Numbered from the stretch's first letter, positions 49,169 through 57,086 are shown. The stretch: 64,000 bases of DNA from DASYVD01 sp050693035 (GCA_050693035.1 JBOGWB010000076.1:66614-130613), one strand, 5' to 3'. The notes: a model not told the origin generated them from the letters alone. Made by a program: numbers and translations.

Positions 49169-49684
49169 ATGGAGCCGTTCGTTCGAGAAGCGCATCCGGA
49201 GGACGCCGAGGGAATGGCGACGGTGCATATCCGCTCGTGGCGGACCGCCTACCGCGGACTGGTTCCCGACGAGTTCCTGGATGGACTGTCCGTATCGGAC
49301 CGCGCCGCATCGTGGCGCCAGCAGCTCGTCGGCGGATCGGGCGAGCAGCACACCTTCGTCGCCGACGCCGACGGTGCCGTCGTGGGGTTCGCCTCCGCCG
49401 GGCCGAGCCGTGACCCCTTCGCCAACCCCGGCACGGGCGAGGTGTACGCGATCTACGTCGATCCGGATGCTTGGGGCCGCGGCATCGGCTCGACGCTGCT
49501 GGTCCGGTCGACCGAACATCTGCGGACCCGCAGGTACACGAGCGCCACGCTCTGGGTCCTGTCCACCAACGAGATGGGCCGCCGCTTCTACGAACGGCAC
49601 GGCTGGAAGCTCGAGGGCGCCAGACAGACCTACCCGATCGGGGGAGTGGAGCTCGAGGAGATCCGGTACCTGATGGAGCTGTGA
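49169..49684 (+). CDS. GNAT-family N-acetyltransferase
   Basis: A 171-residue single-domain acetyltransferase. REAHPEDAEGMATVHIRSWR and the acetyl-CoA loop DAWGRGIGSTLLV are diagnostic, followed by LWVLSTNEMGRRFYERHGW. Substrate unknown. The ATG at 49169 starts at the usual place for the family. It is divergent from the membrane-protein operon, with about 73 bases between them. Confidence 0.88.
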   Translation: MEPFVREAHPEDAEGMATVHIRSWRTAYRGLVPDEFLDGLSVSDRAASWRQQLVGGSGEQHTFVADADGAVVGFASAGPSRDPFANPGTGEVYAIYVDPDAWGRGIGSTLLVRSTEHLRTRRYTSATLWVLSTNEMGRRFYERHGWKLEGARQTYPIGGVELEEIRYLMEL

Positions 49685-49707
49685 CGATGCCCGGAAGGGC
49701 CCTTCGC

Positions 49708-49713
49708 TAGGCT
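49708..49713 (+). promoter_or_regulatory. -10 box giving a leaderless small gene
   Basis: TAGGCT ends six bases before the ATG at 49720, the strongest leaderless case in the window. Confidence 0.4.
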
Positions 49714-49719
49714 CCCGAC

Positions 49720-50079
49720 ATGGATCGTTCCCGGCCGCCTTCCCGGATCCCCACCCTCGTCCGAATCATCGCCTGGTTCGAGATCATCGGCGGGGCGCTC
49801 GCCGTGGTGAACGGCTTCCTGCTGCTCTCTCGGGGGGGATGGTTGTTGATCGTTCCCGGCGCGGTGGCCATCCTCGGGGGCTGGGGACTGCTTCGGGCGA
49901 AGCTCTGGGCGTACTACACGGTGGTCGTGGTCGCCGCCGCCAACGTGGTTCTGGCCTCCCCGCTCCTGTCGTTCGGCAAGAGCACGGCGTTGTTCACCCT
50001 CGTCGTGAACGCCCTCATCCTGCTGATCCTCCTCGGAGGGCAATCGCGGGCGTGGGCCGGCTCGCTCCGGATCCGGTGA
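49720..50079 (+). CDS. Small four-helix membrane protein, unknown function
   Basis: A 119-residue protein with four hydrophobic helices (residues 12-30, 38-52, 58-78 and 90-108), reading IIAWFEIIGGALAVVNGF, LLIVPGAVAILGGWGLL, YYTVVVVAAANVVLA and LVVNALILLILLG. Such DUF-type proteins are common in actinobacteria without known role. Not recognised further. Confidence 0.55.
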   Translation: MDRSRPPSRIPTLVRIIAWFEIIGGALAVVNGFLLLSRGGWLLIVPGAVAILGGWGLLRAKLWAYYTVVVVAAANVVLASPLLSFGKSTALFTLVVNALILLILLGGQSRAWAGSLRIR

Positions 50080-50136
50080 ATGCAGCGGGGCCGGACGAGG
50101 CGGGCTGATCCCGGGAGGCATGAGCTATCCCTCCCT

Positions 50137-50180
50137 TCAGACTTGCCCTCTCTCAGACTCGCCTTACTGTCAGACTTGCC
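50137..50180 (+). repeat. Three short iterons of 11 bases
   Basis: TCAGACTTGCC occurs at 50137-50147 and 50170-50180, with TCAGACTCGCC between at 50153-50163 (spacings 16 and 17 bases). They lie 40 bases before the tRNA-fragment repeat at 50222 and resemble a short protein-binding array. Confidence 0.6.
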
Positions 50181-50547
50181 CGATTTCACGCATGGCAAAC
50201 CCGAATCTCGCCGTGGAAGGGTGGAGCGGAGGTGGGATTCGAACCCACGACGGCCGGTACAGCCCCTCCATGCGAACGATCAGGGCCTCGGCCGGACGAT
50301 CCTGCTCCCGTTCCCGGAGCCTGGTCCCGAGGCGAACGAGGCTCGGGGTGACGTGGGCTCGCTTATTACGGTGAGCGGCGTCCTTGCTGAAGCCGAACGT
50401 CGCGGCCACGTCGCGAAGGCTCCGGCCTCGGACGATCGCCTCGTCGATCTCGGGGGGGCGAGGGTCCTCGCAGACCGACCAACGTCGAGGGCGCTCTCCG
50501 GCCGCCGGATCACTCTTCTCGCGACGCGTCGCGGTCTGTCGCGACAC
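50170..50547 (-). CDS. Helix-turn-helix protein of mobile-element type
   Basis: A 125-residue reading frame. Residues 22-70 carry a motif seen in many actinobacterial phage and plasmid proteins: WSVCEDPRPPEIDEAIV, then SLRDVAATFGFSKDAAHRN, a helix-turn-helix. The C-terminal part SWVRIPPPLHP is translation of the tRNA fragment at 50222-50251, so the natural end of the protein has probably been replaced by att-site sequence. No integrase lies next to it. Whether the gene is expressed is unclear. Confidence 0.55.
   Translation of the reverse strand: MSRQTATRREKSDPAAGERPRRWSVCEDPRPPEIDEAIVRGRSLRDVAATFGFSKDAAHRNKRAHVTPSLVRLGTRLREREQDRPAEALIVRMEGLYRPSWVRIPPPLHPSTARFGFAMREIGQV
50222..50251 (-). repeat. 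tRNA-Thr 3'-end fragment, probable att site
   Basis: Thirty bases that copy the 3' end of the tRNA-Thr(CGU) gene at 51319-51349 in the same orientation: the shared T-arm and acceptor part at 50228-50251 is identical over 24 bases, and TGGAGC (the encoded CCA end and acceptor bases) also matches with a one-base gap. No 5' half of a tRNA is present around it, so it is a fragment, as left at the far end of an integrated element. Confidence 0.7.
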
Positions 50548-50554
50548 GGCTCAC

Positions 50555-50571
50555 GGTTTGCATCCGTTTGC
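50555..50571 (+). repeat. Double GTTTGC motif, left copy
   Basis: GGTTTGCATCCGTTTGC, two GTTTGC units nine to ten bases apart, directly upstream of the start of the HTH frame. A close copy lies at 51232-51250. Confidence 0.5.
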
Positions 50572-50822
50572 TCGCCGGGGATTCGTGGCCTCTGACCTGC
50601 GACCGAGGGACGGCACCGGACACTCGATCTCGTGCCGGGTGGGGCCGAGCGTTCATCGGGGCCGTCGTGGAAGTGGCCGTACGCGCCACGTCTCTGGGGC
50701 GTGACAGAGGAGCTTAAGCGCCCTGGTATCGCCGGAGCCCGATCCTGCGCGTATTGGAAATACGCTGGTTGGACGGCGACATCCCGGACTCGCCGGGTGG
50801 AGCCTCTGAATGGGAAATCACC

Positions 50823-51191
50823 ATGGAGCGGCTTGGGAAGAGTTCGATCTCGCGCCGGAGGATGCTCCAGCGCCTGGGGGCCGGTGCCGCGGTTGCCTGG
50901 TCGGTTCCCATCCTGACCAGCGTGAGGACTCCCGCCTTCGCCCAGTATCCCGTGTTGGGCTGCCCGGCTCCTTCCTGCGAAGCGCCCGGTTGCGCGGGTG
51001 GTTGCTTTTGCGTGTCCACGACGGAAGGGACGAACGCGTGCGTGCAGCCGGACTGCGGCAGCCTCGTGCCATGTAACAGTTCTGCTGATTGCTCTCCCGG
51101 GATGGTCTGCCATACCACGGGCTGCTGCGGCGAAGGCAACCTCTGTGTGCCGATCGCTCCGCCTGGCACCGTATGCGCTACACCCGACTAG
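50823..51191 (+). CDS. Tat-exported cysteine-rich protein
   Basis: A 122-residue protein. A twin-arginine signal, SISRRRMLQRLGAGAA, with cleavage expected after AFA, marks folded export by the Tat system. The mature part (about 85 residues) has some fourteen cysteines in a small knot-like spacing (CPAPSCEAPGCAGGCFC, CGSLVPCNSSADCSPG, CHTTGCCGEGNLC), suggesting several disulfides or metal binding. No enzyme motif is visible. It lies between the att-like repeats as probable cargo. The ATG at 50823 is weakly preceded by GGGAAATC. Confidence 0.7.
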   Translation: MERLGKSSISRRRMLQRLGAGAAVAWSVPILTSVRTPAFAQYPVLGCPAPSCEAPGCAGGCFCVSTTEGTNACVQPDCGSLVPCNSSADCSPGMVCHTTGCCGEGNLCVPIAPPGTVCATPD

Positions 51192-51231
51192 CAGGAGCAC
51201 GGCCGCGTGGAGATGGTATTGAACACCTTTC

Positions 51232-51250
51232 GGTTTGCAGATGTTTGCAG
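51232..51250 (+). repeat. Double GTTTGC motif, right copy
   Basis: GGTTTGCAGATGTTTGCAG, the second copy of the motif at 50555, 70-90 bases inside the right att-like end. Possible recombinase or accessory-protein site. Confidence 0.5.
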
Positions 51251-51318
51251 GTAGAGGCCTCCCTGGGCCGCCCCGAACAAGGTTTCGGCGCGTAAATCCG
51301 CTCTGACCTGCTCTTTCT

Positions 51319-51396
51319 TGGAGCCGGAGGTGGGATTCGAACCCACGACCCCACGATTACGAATCGTGTGCTCTGACCGAACTGAGCTACTCCGGC
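51319..51396 (-). tRNA. tRNA-Thr (anticodon CGU)
   Basis: Minus strand: acceptor GCCGGAG pairs with CTCCGGC, D-arm AGCTCAGTTCGGTCAGAGC, anticodon stem CACGA/TCGTG around loop TTCGTAA with anticodon CGT (codon ACG), T-arm GTGGG-TTCGAAT-CCCAC. The CCA end is encoded. Its 3' end is repeated as a fragment at 50222-50251. Confidence 0.95.
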
Positions 51397-51428
51397 GGAG
51401 GTGAGCAGGCGCGTGAGGCCCGTCTCCC

Positions 51429-52613
51429 CTAGTCCTCGGCGATTGTAGCAACGGCCGGAGCGGCCTCAGCGATGCGGAGGAACACCCGCTCCAGGATCAG
51501 CCGGGTGTTGAGGTTGGTCTCGTCGGCCAGGTCCGCGCGGGCCGCCTCCAGTGCCTCGATGGCCGCCGCGGCCCGGGCCGCGTCGACGGCTCCCGGCGCG
51601 AGGTCGAGGTTGATGGCCCACTCCCGGTCCCCTCCCGCCGCCGCGAGCAGCGCGTCCCGGAACCAGGACTCCACCGCCAGCAGCGACCAGTCCAAGAAGT
51701 CCCGCTCGGCCCGCCGCTCCGCGCGCTGGTGCCGCTCCTTGAGCCGCCGAACCAGCGACTTGCTCTCCTCGAACGGCCGGCCGGTCTCGGGGTCGAGGTA
51801 CGGCGATAGGTCCTCCTCCACCCGTCCGGCCAGCCGCTTGCGGTACGCGGCCGCTTCCGCCGCCAGGCGATCGGCGGCATCCAGCGCGCCGGCGGGCCCT
51901 TTCGCCGCGAGAGCCAGGGCTTCGAGCGCGGCGTCCCGGAAGGCCAGCCCCTCCGGGTCCCGGGCCACCCGCCGAGCGCGGCCCAGGTTCCCCCCGGCCA
52001 GGCGGGCGGTGAGGCGGGCCCGACGCTCGTCGATCCCCTCGGCCACCAGCGTCTCCACCACGAACGCTTCGGCCAGGGGCCGGAACGTCACCGTCTGGCA
52101 CCGGGACCGGATCGTATCGGGCAGCTCGTGCGGACGGGCGGAGGAAAGGATGAAGACCGTGTCCGCGGCGGGCTCCTCGACGGTCTTGAGGAGCACGTCG
52201 GCAGCCTCCTCCGTCATCCGGTCGGCCTCTTCGATGCGGAACACCTTCCGGCCGGGCTCGAGCGGAGTCAGCGCGGCCCTGCCGACCAGCCACCGGGCGG
52301 TGCCGTACTCGTCGGCGCCATGGCCCACGCGGATGTCGCGTCCCTCCGGCTCGACCACGGCCACGTTCGGATGCCGGTCCTCGAGTGACAGCCTGCAGTT
52401 CCGGCACTCACCGCATCCGCCCCGGTCGCACAGGAGGGCCGCGGCGAAGGCCCTGGCCGCCAGCTGCTTCCCTCCTCCCTCCGGACCGGCGAAGAGGTAC
52501 GCGTGGGCCGGCCGTTCCGCCGCCCGCTCGAGGAACGTGACGGCCTCCGGTTGACCGGGAACCGCGCGCAGCACCGGCACAGGTCGCCCCTCGGCCGGCA
52601 CCTCTCCGCTCAC
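51429..52613 (-). CDS. holB: DNA polymerase III delta' subunit
   Basis: Delta' is part of the clamp loader. The 394-residue protein has the AAA fold with the altered Walker A GPEGGGKQ (Ser/Thr replaced, as expected for a subunit that does not bind ATP well), the zinc site CDRGGCGECRNC, VFRIEEADRMTEEAADVLLKTVEEP and the SSARPHELPDTIRSRC segment that is the SRC motif. The stop lies 32 bases from the tRNA-Thr gene. The ATG overlaps the end of the upstream MFS-Tmk gene by four bases. Confidence 0.92.
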   Translation of the reverse strand: MSGEVPAEGRPVPVLRAVPGQPEAVTFLERAAERPAHAYLFAGPEGGGKQLAARAFAAALLCDRGGCGECRNCRLSLEDRHPNVAVVEPEGRDIRVGHGADEYGTARWLVGRAALTPLEPGRKVFRIEEADRMTEEAADVLLKTVEEPAADTVFILSSARPHELPDTIRSRCQTVTFRPLAEAFVVETLVAEGIDERRARLTARLAGGNLGRARRVARDPEGLAFRDAALEALALAAKGPAGALDAADRLAAEAAAYRKRLAGRVEEDLSPYLDPETGRPFEESKSLVRRLKERHQRAERRAERDFLDWSLLAVESWFRDALLAAAGGDREWAINLDLAPGAVDAARAAAAIEALEAARADLADETNLNTRLILERVFLRIAEAAPAVATIAED

Positions 52614-54622
52614 TCCTCCTCCTGGGTCTTCAGGAACTTCGTCAGCTCCTCCCGCACCCGCTTCTGCACGACGTCGGGCGCGTCACCCGCCTCGACGACC
52701 ACGAACCGCTCGGGATGCTCGTCGGCGATGCGCAGGAACGCCTCGGCGACCCGGGCGAGGAACGCGGAGCCCTCCAGCTCGATGCGGTCCAGTTCCTCAC
52801 CCACTCGGGCCAACCCTTCCACCGGCTCGACGTGGAGCAGGATGACCAGGTCCGGGAACAGGCCCTGCGTCGCCCACACGTTGAGCGCCAGGACGTCCTG
52901 CTCCGGGAGTCCTCGTCCCCCCGCCTGGTACGCCACCGAGGAGTCGATGTACCGGTCGCACAGGACGAGCTTCCCTTCCTCCAGCGCCGGCCGGATCACC
53001 GAGGACACGTGTTGCGCGCGGCTCGCCGCGAACAGCACCGCCTCCGCCCGGGCGTCGATGGGCCCGACGTCCTTGTCCAGAAGCAGGTGACGCAGCCGTT
53101 CCCCCAGCTCGGTGCCACCGGGCTCCCGGGTCACCAGGACCTCGTAGCCCTGCTGCTCGAGGAACTCCCGGGCCATCTTCATCTGCGTCCCCTTGCCCGC
53201 CCCCTCCACTCCCTCGAAGACGATGAACGCCCCGCGCCGCTCGAGCTTGCGGAGGCGCGGCCGGAGAGTCAACGGTCGCGGACGGGTGAGCCGGCTGATC
53301 CTGAGCCCCCGCCGCGAGAGGAACCCGCCGGCCAGGACGATGCCGGCGGAGATCCACAGCGCGAGCCGGGTCCCGGACAGGTCGAGGACCTGTCCGCCCA
53401 GGCGCAGGTTGTAATCGGGGAGCAGCACGGCGAGCGCTGGGAATCCGGCCAGAGAGAGGAACAACCCCAGCCGGGACAGCATGGCCAGCGACCCGAAGGT
53501 GCGCCCTCGCAACTGGTCGGCCACGTTCTCCTGGAGGATCGTATAGCCGGTGACCCAGGCGACTCCGGCGCCCAGCCCGGTGACCACGGTCATCAGGGCG
53601 GCCGCGGCGATGTTCGGCATCGCCGCCAGGACCACCAGGGTGGCCGCGGCGAACACGACGGCCAGCGGAAAGAGCGTCTCCCGCTCGATCACCTTCGCGA
53701 ACCGGCCGGCCGCGAGCATCCCCGTCCCCAGACCGAGGCCCACCGCGGTCACCAGGAGGCCCCATCCCTCCGAGCCCGCGCCGAGGGTAAGGCGGGCGAA
53801 GATCGGGCCCACGGCGATCACCGATCCCACTCCCGTGAAGCCGAACACGATGCCGATCGTCATGGCCCGGGCGAAGGGGTGGTTTCGGAGGAACCCGATC
53901 CCTTCCCTGAAGTCGGACAGGACACTGGTTGGCTCGAGTCCCTTCGCGTTCGCCTTCCTGCCGATCGAGCGGAGGTCGAGCCGCCAGATCATCAGGGCGG
54001 AGAACACGAAGCTGAACGCGTTGAGCCAGAGCGCCAGGGCCTCCCCGGGGAACCGGACGTACTGGATCCGGCCCGAGAGCGCCGAGCCGAGCCCCGCAAC
54101 CGCGGCGAACACGATTCCGCTGAGGGGGAGCGTCCCGTACGACGCGATGAGCCCCAGCGTGTTCGCGTTCAGGAGCTGACGGCGCGGCACCAGGTTCGGC
54201 AGGATCGCGTCCTTGGATGGGGCCCAGAGCAGCGAGAGGCATTCGATGGCGAACGACAGCGCGAAGATCGCCGGGAGGTTCTGGAGGAAGGGCATCGACC
54301 CGTACAGGGCGCCCCGGCCGACGTCGGCGATGATCATCAGTCGCTTGCGATCGAACCGGTCCACCAACACACCGGCGAAGGGACCGAACAGCAGCGCCGG
54401 CAGGAGCCGGGCGAGCATCACGCCGGACACCGCGTAGCCGGCCCGACCGCCTCCCATCCGGGTCACCAGGGACACCACGGCCACGAACCCCACCCAGTCC
54501 CCCAGGGAGGTGACGGCCATGGCCTGGAAGAGCCGAGAGAACGTCGGGAGGCGGAGAAGGTTCCTGAGGGTCGCGGGCTTGGTTCCCCTGAGGGCGGCGA
54601 TCTCCTCCGCCGCGCTAGCCAC
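52610..54622 (-). CDS. tmk: MFS transporter-thymidylate kinase fusion
   Basis: The 670-residue protein is a membrane transporter-like domain (residues 20-435, twelve helices with FGPFAGVLVDRFDRKRLM) followed by a thymidylate kinase domain. The latter starts near residue 456 with FIVFEGVEGAGKGTQ (P-loop), then VTREPGGTELGE, ASRAQHV and LCDRYIDSSVAYQ (LID region). Tmk makes dTDP from dTMP. Similar fusions with a large membrane domain are known in actinobacteria such as Streptomyces, next to topA. Whether the membrane part transports anything is unknown. It overlaps topA and holB, so the three are one operon. Confidence 0.92.
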   Translation of the reverse strand: MASAAEEIAALRGTKPATLRNLLRLPTFSRLFQAMAVTSLGDWVGFVAVVSLVTRMGGGRAGYAVSGVMLARLLPALLFGPFAGVLVDRFDRKRLMIIADVGRGALYGSMPFLQNLPAIFALSFAIECLSLLWAPSKDAILPNLVPRRQLLNANTLGLIASYGTLPLSGIVFAAVAGLGSALSGRIQYVRFPGEALALWLNAFSFVFSALMIWRLDLRSIGRKANAKGLEPTSVLSDFREGIGFLRNHPFARAMTIGIVFGFTGVGSVIAVGPIFARLTLGAGSEGWGLLVTAVGLGLGTGMLAAGRFAKVIERETLFPLAVVFAAATLVVLAAMPNIAAAALMTVVTGLGAGVAWVTGYTILQENVADQLRGRTFGSLAMLSRLGLFLSLAGFPALAVLLPDYNLRLGGQVLDLSGTRLALWISAGIVLAGGFLSRRGLRISRLTRPRPLTLRPRLRKLERRGAFIVFEGVEGAGKGTQMKMAREFLEQQGYEVLVTREPGGTELGERLRHLLLDKDVGPIDARAEAVLFAASRAQHVSSVIRPALEEGKLVLCDRYIDSSVAYQAGGRGLPEQDVLALNVWATQGLFPDLVILLHVEPVEGLARVGEELDRIELEGSAFLARVAEAFLRIADEHPERFVVVEAGDAPDVVQKRVREELTKFLKTQEEE

Positions 54623-56906
54623 CGCTGGCCTTGGCCTCCGCCTTACTCTCCGAGGGGAGCACGGTTCCGCACGACGTGCACTTCGTTCCTTTGGCCGTGG
54701 ACACCATCAAGCTGCCGCACTCCGGACAGGGCTCAGGGATCGGACGCTGGCCCACCGTGAAGTCGCACTCGGGATACCGGTTGCATCCGTAGAAGACCCG
54801 GTTGCCGCGCCGGGTTCGCTTCTGCACCAGCTCTCCCTCGCCGCACTGCGGGCAGCTCACCCCGGTCTTCCGCTCCTGCTTCTTGACGTACTTGCAATCC
54901 GGATACCCGGAGCATCCCACGAACGGGCCGTACCGGCCCACCCGGCTGACGAGTGGCTTCCCGCATTCGGGACAGGCCTCACCTGTGGGCTCGGGCTCGG
55001 GGCGTTCTTGACCCTCCAGCGGGCGGGAGTAGTCGCAGTCCGGGAAGCGGCTACAGGAGATGAACCGGCCGTAGCGCCCGAGCTTCTTGACCAGGTTCCC
55101 CTGCTCGCACTTCGGGCACTGCTCGTCGATGGGCTCGGAGGTCACCTCGGCCTTGTCGATCTGCTCGTGGGCCTTCTCCATGAGCCGCTCGAAGGGGCCG
55201 TAGAACTCGTCGAGCACCTCCGCCCACCGCATGCGGCCCTCGGCGATCTCGTCCAGCTCCTCCTCCATCTTGGCCGTGAATGAGTAGTCCACGATCTCCG
55301 GGAACCACTCGACGAGGAGGTCCGTGACGACGTAGCCCACGTCGGTGGGAGTGAACCGTTTCTCCTCGAGCAAGACGTACTCCCGCTCGACCAGCGTGGA
55401 GATGGTGGGCGCATAGGTCGACGGCCGGCCGATCCCCAACTCCTCGAGCGTCTTCACCAGCGACGCCTCCGTGTACCGGGGAGGAGGCTGCGTGAAGTGC
55501 TGTTCCGGAAGGACTTCCAGCAGTCGGAGCGCCTGCTCTACGGTGAGCTCGGGCAGGCGGCTCTCGGTGTCTTCGTCCGTCGTGTCGTCACGGCCCTCGA
55601 AGTACACCCGGCGGAACCCGTCGAACTTCACCGTCTGGCCGGTGGCTCGCAGCAGGTAGCGGTCGGCGTCCGGAGCGACGGCCTCGACATCCACCGACAC
55701 TTGGTCGAAGAGTGCTTCGGCCATCTGCGACGCCACCGCGCGCTGCCAGATCAGCCGATACAGACGGCCCTGGTCCCGCCCGAGGTGCGCTCCGACGGCG
55801 TCGGGGAGCCGCGCGGCCTTGGTGGGTCGGATGGCCTCGTGCGCCTCTTGGGCCCGGGGCGACTTCTTCCGGTACCGGCGCGGCTTGTCCAGCGCGTACC
55901 GCGCCCCGTACTGCTCCTTCACCACAGCGGCCAACTCACGGAGGGCCGGTTCGGCCATGTGCACCGAATCGGTCCGCATGTACGTGATGAGCCCGACCTG
56001 GCCCTCCCCGGGGAGCTCCACACCCTCGTACAGCTGCTGGGCGATGGTCATGGTCTTTCGAGAGCTGAAGCCGAGCTTCCGAGCGGCCTCCTGCTGGAGG
56101 GTGGACGTCGTGAACGGCGGGGCTGGACGGCGGCGCGCCTCCTTCTTCCTGACCTCGGCCACCCGATACGAAGCTCGCTCCAGGACCGTGGCGTGTTCGC
56201 GAGCCTCGTCCTCGGTGCGGAGCACCGTCCCCTTCTTGTCCGGATTGGCGGCCAGCTTCTGCTCGCCGATCTGGAACAGCCGGGCCGTGAAGGCATGCTC
56301 GTCGCCGTCAGGAGCCAGCCGGGCGTCGACCGACCAGTACTCCCGCTCCTGGAAGGCGTCACGCTCACGCTCCCGGTCGACGATGAGCCGCAGGGCCACG
56401 GACTGGACGCGGCCGGCGGACAGACCGGGCCGGATCTTCTTCCACAGGAGAGGGGAGATGTTGTAGCCGACGAGCCGGTCGAGGATCCGCCGAGCCTGCT
56501 GCGCCTCGACGAGATGGAGGTCGATGGCGCGCGGGTGGCGGAAGGCTCGCTTCACGGCGTCCTCGGTGATCTCAGTGAACGTGACGCGCTTTGCGGTCTG
56601 CGGATCGATCTTCAGGAGCTCCGCAACGTGGAACGCGATGGCCTCGCCCTCGCGGTCGAAGTCGGTGGCCAGCCAGACCGTGCCCGCCTTCTTGGCAGCC
56701 GACTGGAGTGCAGACACCGCCTTCTTCTTCTCTTCGGGCACCTCGTACTGCGGCTCGAAGCCACCCCCCGTGGCCACGCCGATCTTGCTCTTCGGCAGGT
56801 CGCGGACGTGACCCATCGAGGCCCGGACCGAATAATCCCGGCCGAGGTACCGCTCGAGCGTCTTCGCCTTGGTCGGCGACTCGACGATGACGAGATTCTT
56901 TGCCAC
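54615..56906 (-). CDS. topA: DNA topoisomerase I
   Basis: TopA relaxes negatively supercoiled DNA. The 763-residue protein has the TOPRIM domain (NLVIVESPTKAKTLERYLG, then DFDREGEAIAFHV), the active tyrosine in GLITYMRTDSVHMAE, and four C-terminal zinc ribbons: CPKCEQGNLVKK, CPECGKPLVSRV, CPQCGEGELVQK and CPECGSLMVS, each with a second CxxC or CxxxxxC pair. Mycobacterial and Streptomyces enzymes lack these zinc ribbons, so this resembles Firmicute TopA more. GTG at 56906 is preceded by GGAAG. A TTGACA box lies at 56940. Confidence 0.95.
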   Translation of the reverse strand: MAKNLVIVESPTKAKTLERYLGRDYSVRASMGHVRDLPKSKIGVATGGGFEPQYEVPEEKKKAVSALQSAAKKAGTVWLATDFDREGEAIAFHVAELLKIDPQTAKRVTFTEITEDAVKRAFRHPRAIDLHLVEAQQARRILDRLVGYNISPLLWKKIRPGLSAGRVQSVALRLIVDRERERDAFQEREYWSVDARLAPDGDEHAFTARLFQIGEQKLAANPDKKGTVLRTEDEAREHATVLERASYRVAEVRKKEARRRPAPPFTTSTLQQEAARKLGFSSRKTMTIAQQLYEGVELPGEGQVGLITYMRTDSVHMAEPALRELAAVVKEQYGARYALDKPRRYRKKSPRAQEAHEAIRPTKAARLPDAVGAHLGRDQGRLYRLIWQRAVASQMAEALFDQVSVDVEAVAPDADRYLLRATGQTVKFDGFRRVYFEGRDDTTDEDTESRLPELTVEQALRLLEVLPEQHFTQPPPRYTEASLVKTLEELGIGRPSTYAPTISTLVEREYVLLEEKRFTPTDVGYVVTDLLVEWFPEIVDYSFTAKMEEELDEIAEGRMRWAEVLDEFYGPFERLMEKAHEQIDKAEVTSEPIDEQCPKCEQGNLVKKLGRYGRFISCSRFPDCDYSRPLEGQERPEPEPTGEACPECGKPLVSRVGRYGPFVGCSGYPDCKYVKKQERKTGVSCPQCGEGELVQKRTRRGNRVFYGCNRYPECDFTVGQRPIPEPCPECGSLMVSTAKGTKCTSCGTVLPSESKAEAKASGG

Positions 56907-56939
56907 GAGTTCCGCTTCCTATCTGTCTTGTGCGTCCAT

Positions 56940-56945
56940 TGTCAA
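56940..56945 (-). promoter_or_regulatory. -35 box of topA
   Basis: A consensus TTGACA on the minus strand, 34 bases upstream of the topA GTG. A -10 at 17 or 18 bases would be ATAGGA or TAGGAA, imperfect, close enough to the start to allow a very short leader. Confidence 0.45.
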
Positions 56946-57071
56946 CATGGTGTCCACGACTCTCGGCACCAACCGATCACGCCGGCCATGGTATTCCCAC
57001 TTTCCGACAAACCCGAGCAAGGGGGCCAGATACCTCTTCTTTCGTCCTCCTTCGTCGGTCTGATCCCCTGA

Positions 57072-57077
57072 TACCCT
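57072..57077 (+). promoter_or_regulatory. -10 box of the DedA gene
   Basis: TACCCT ends nine bases before the GTG at 57087 with no ribosome site between, suggesting a leaderless or nearly leaderless transcript. Confidence 0.35.
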
Positions 57078-57086
57078 GTCGTCCCC

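Larger units (their letters stand above)
50222..51349. mobile_element. Small integrative-element remnant at tRNA-Thr(CGU)
   Basis: A 1.1-kb stretch bounded by direct repeats of the tRNA-Thr 3' end, the intact tRNA at the right side and the 3' fragment at the left, which is the geometry of integration into a tRNA gene. It holds a helix-turn-helix frame, a Tat-exported cysteine-rich protein, iterons outside the left end, and two GTTTGC double repeats. No integrase gene is seen, so it is decayed or mobilised in trans. Confidence 0.5.

Noticed and set aside
50280..51200. A 306-codon minus-strand frame through the tRNA-bounded element
   Set aside because: It is antisense to the Tat-signal protein, has low-complexity Arg/Pro/Gly content, no domain, and no ribosome site.
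14513..51349. A shared 20-base repeat between the two tRNA-Thr genes
   Set aside because: It is the conserved T-arm and its flank, expected in tRNAs of the same kind and not a mobile-element repeat; only the additional fragment at 50222 lacks the rest of a tRNA.
51429..52613. Defective clamp-loader subunit because the Walker A lysine is followed by Gln
   Set aside because: Delta' subunits commonly carry degenerate P-loops, so this is normal for the family.
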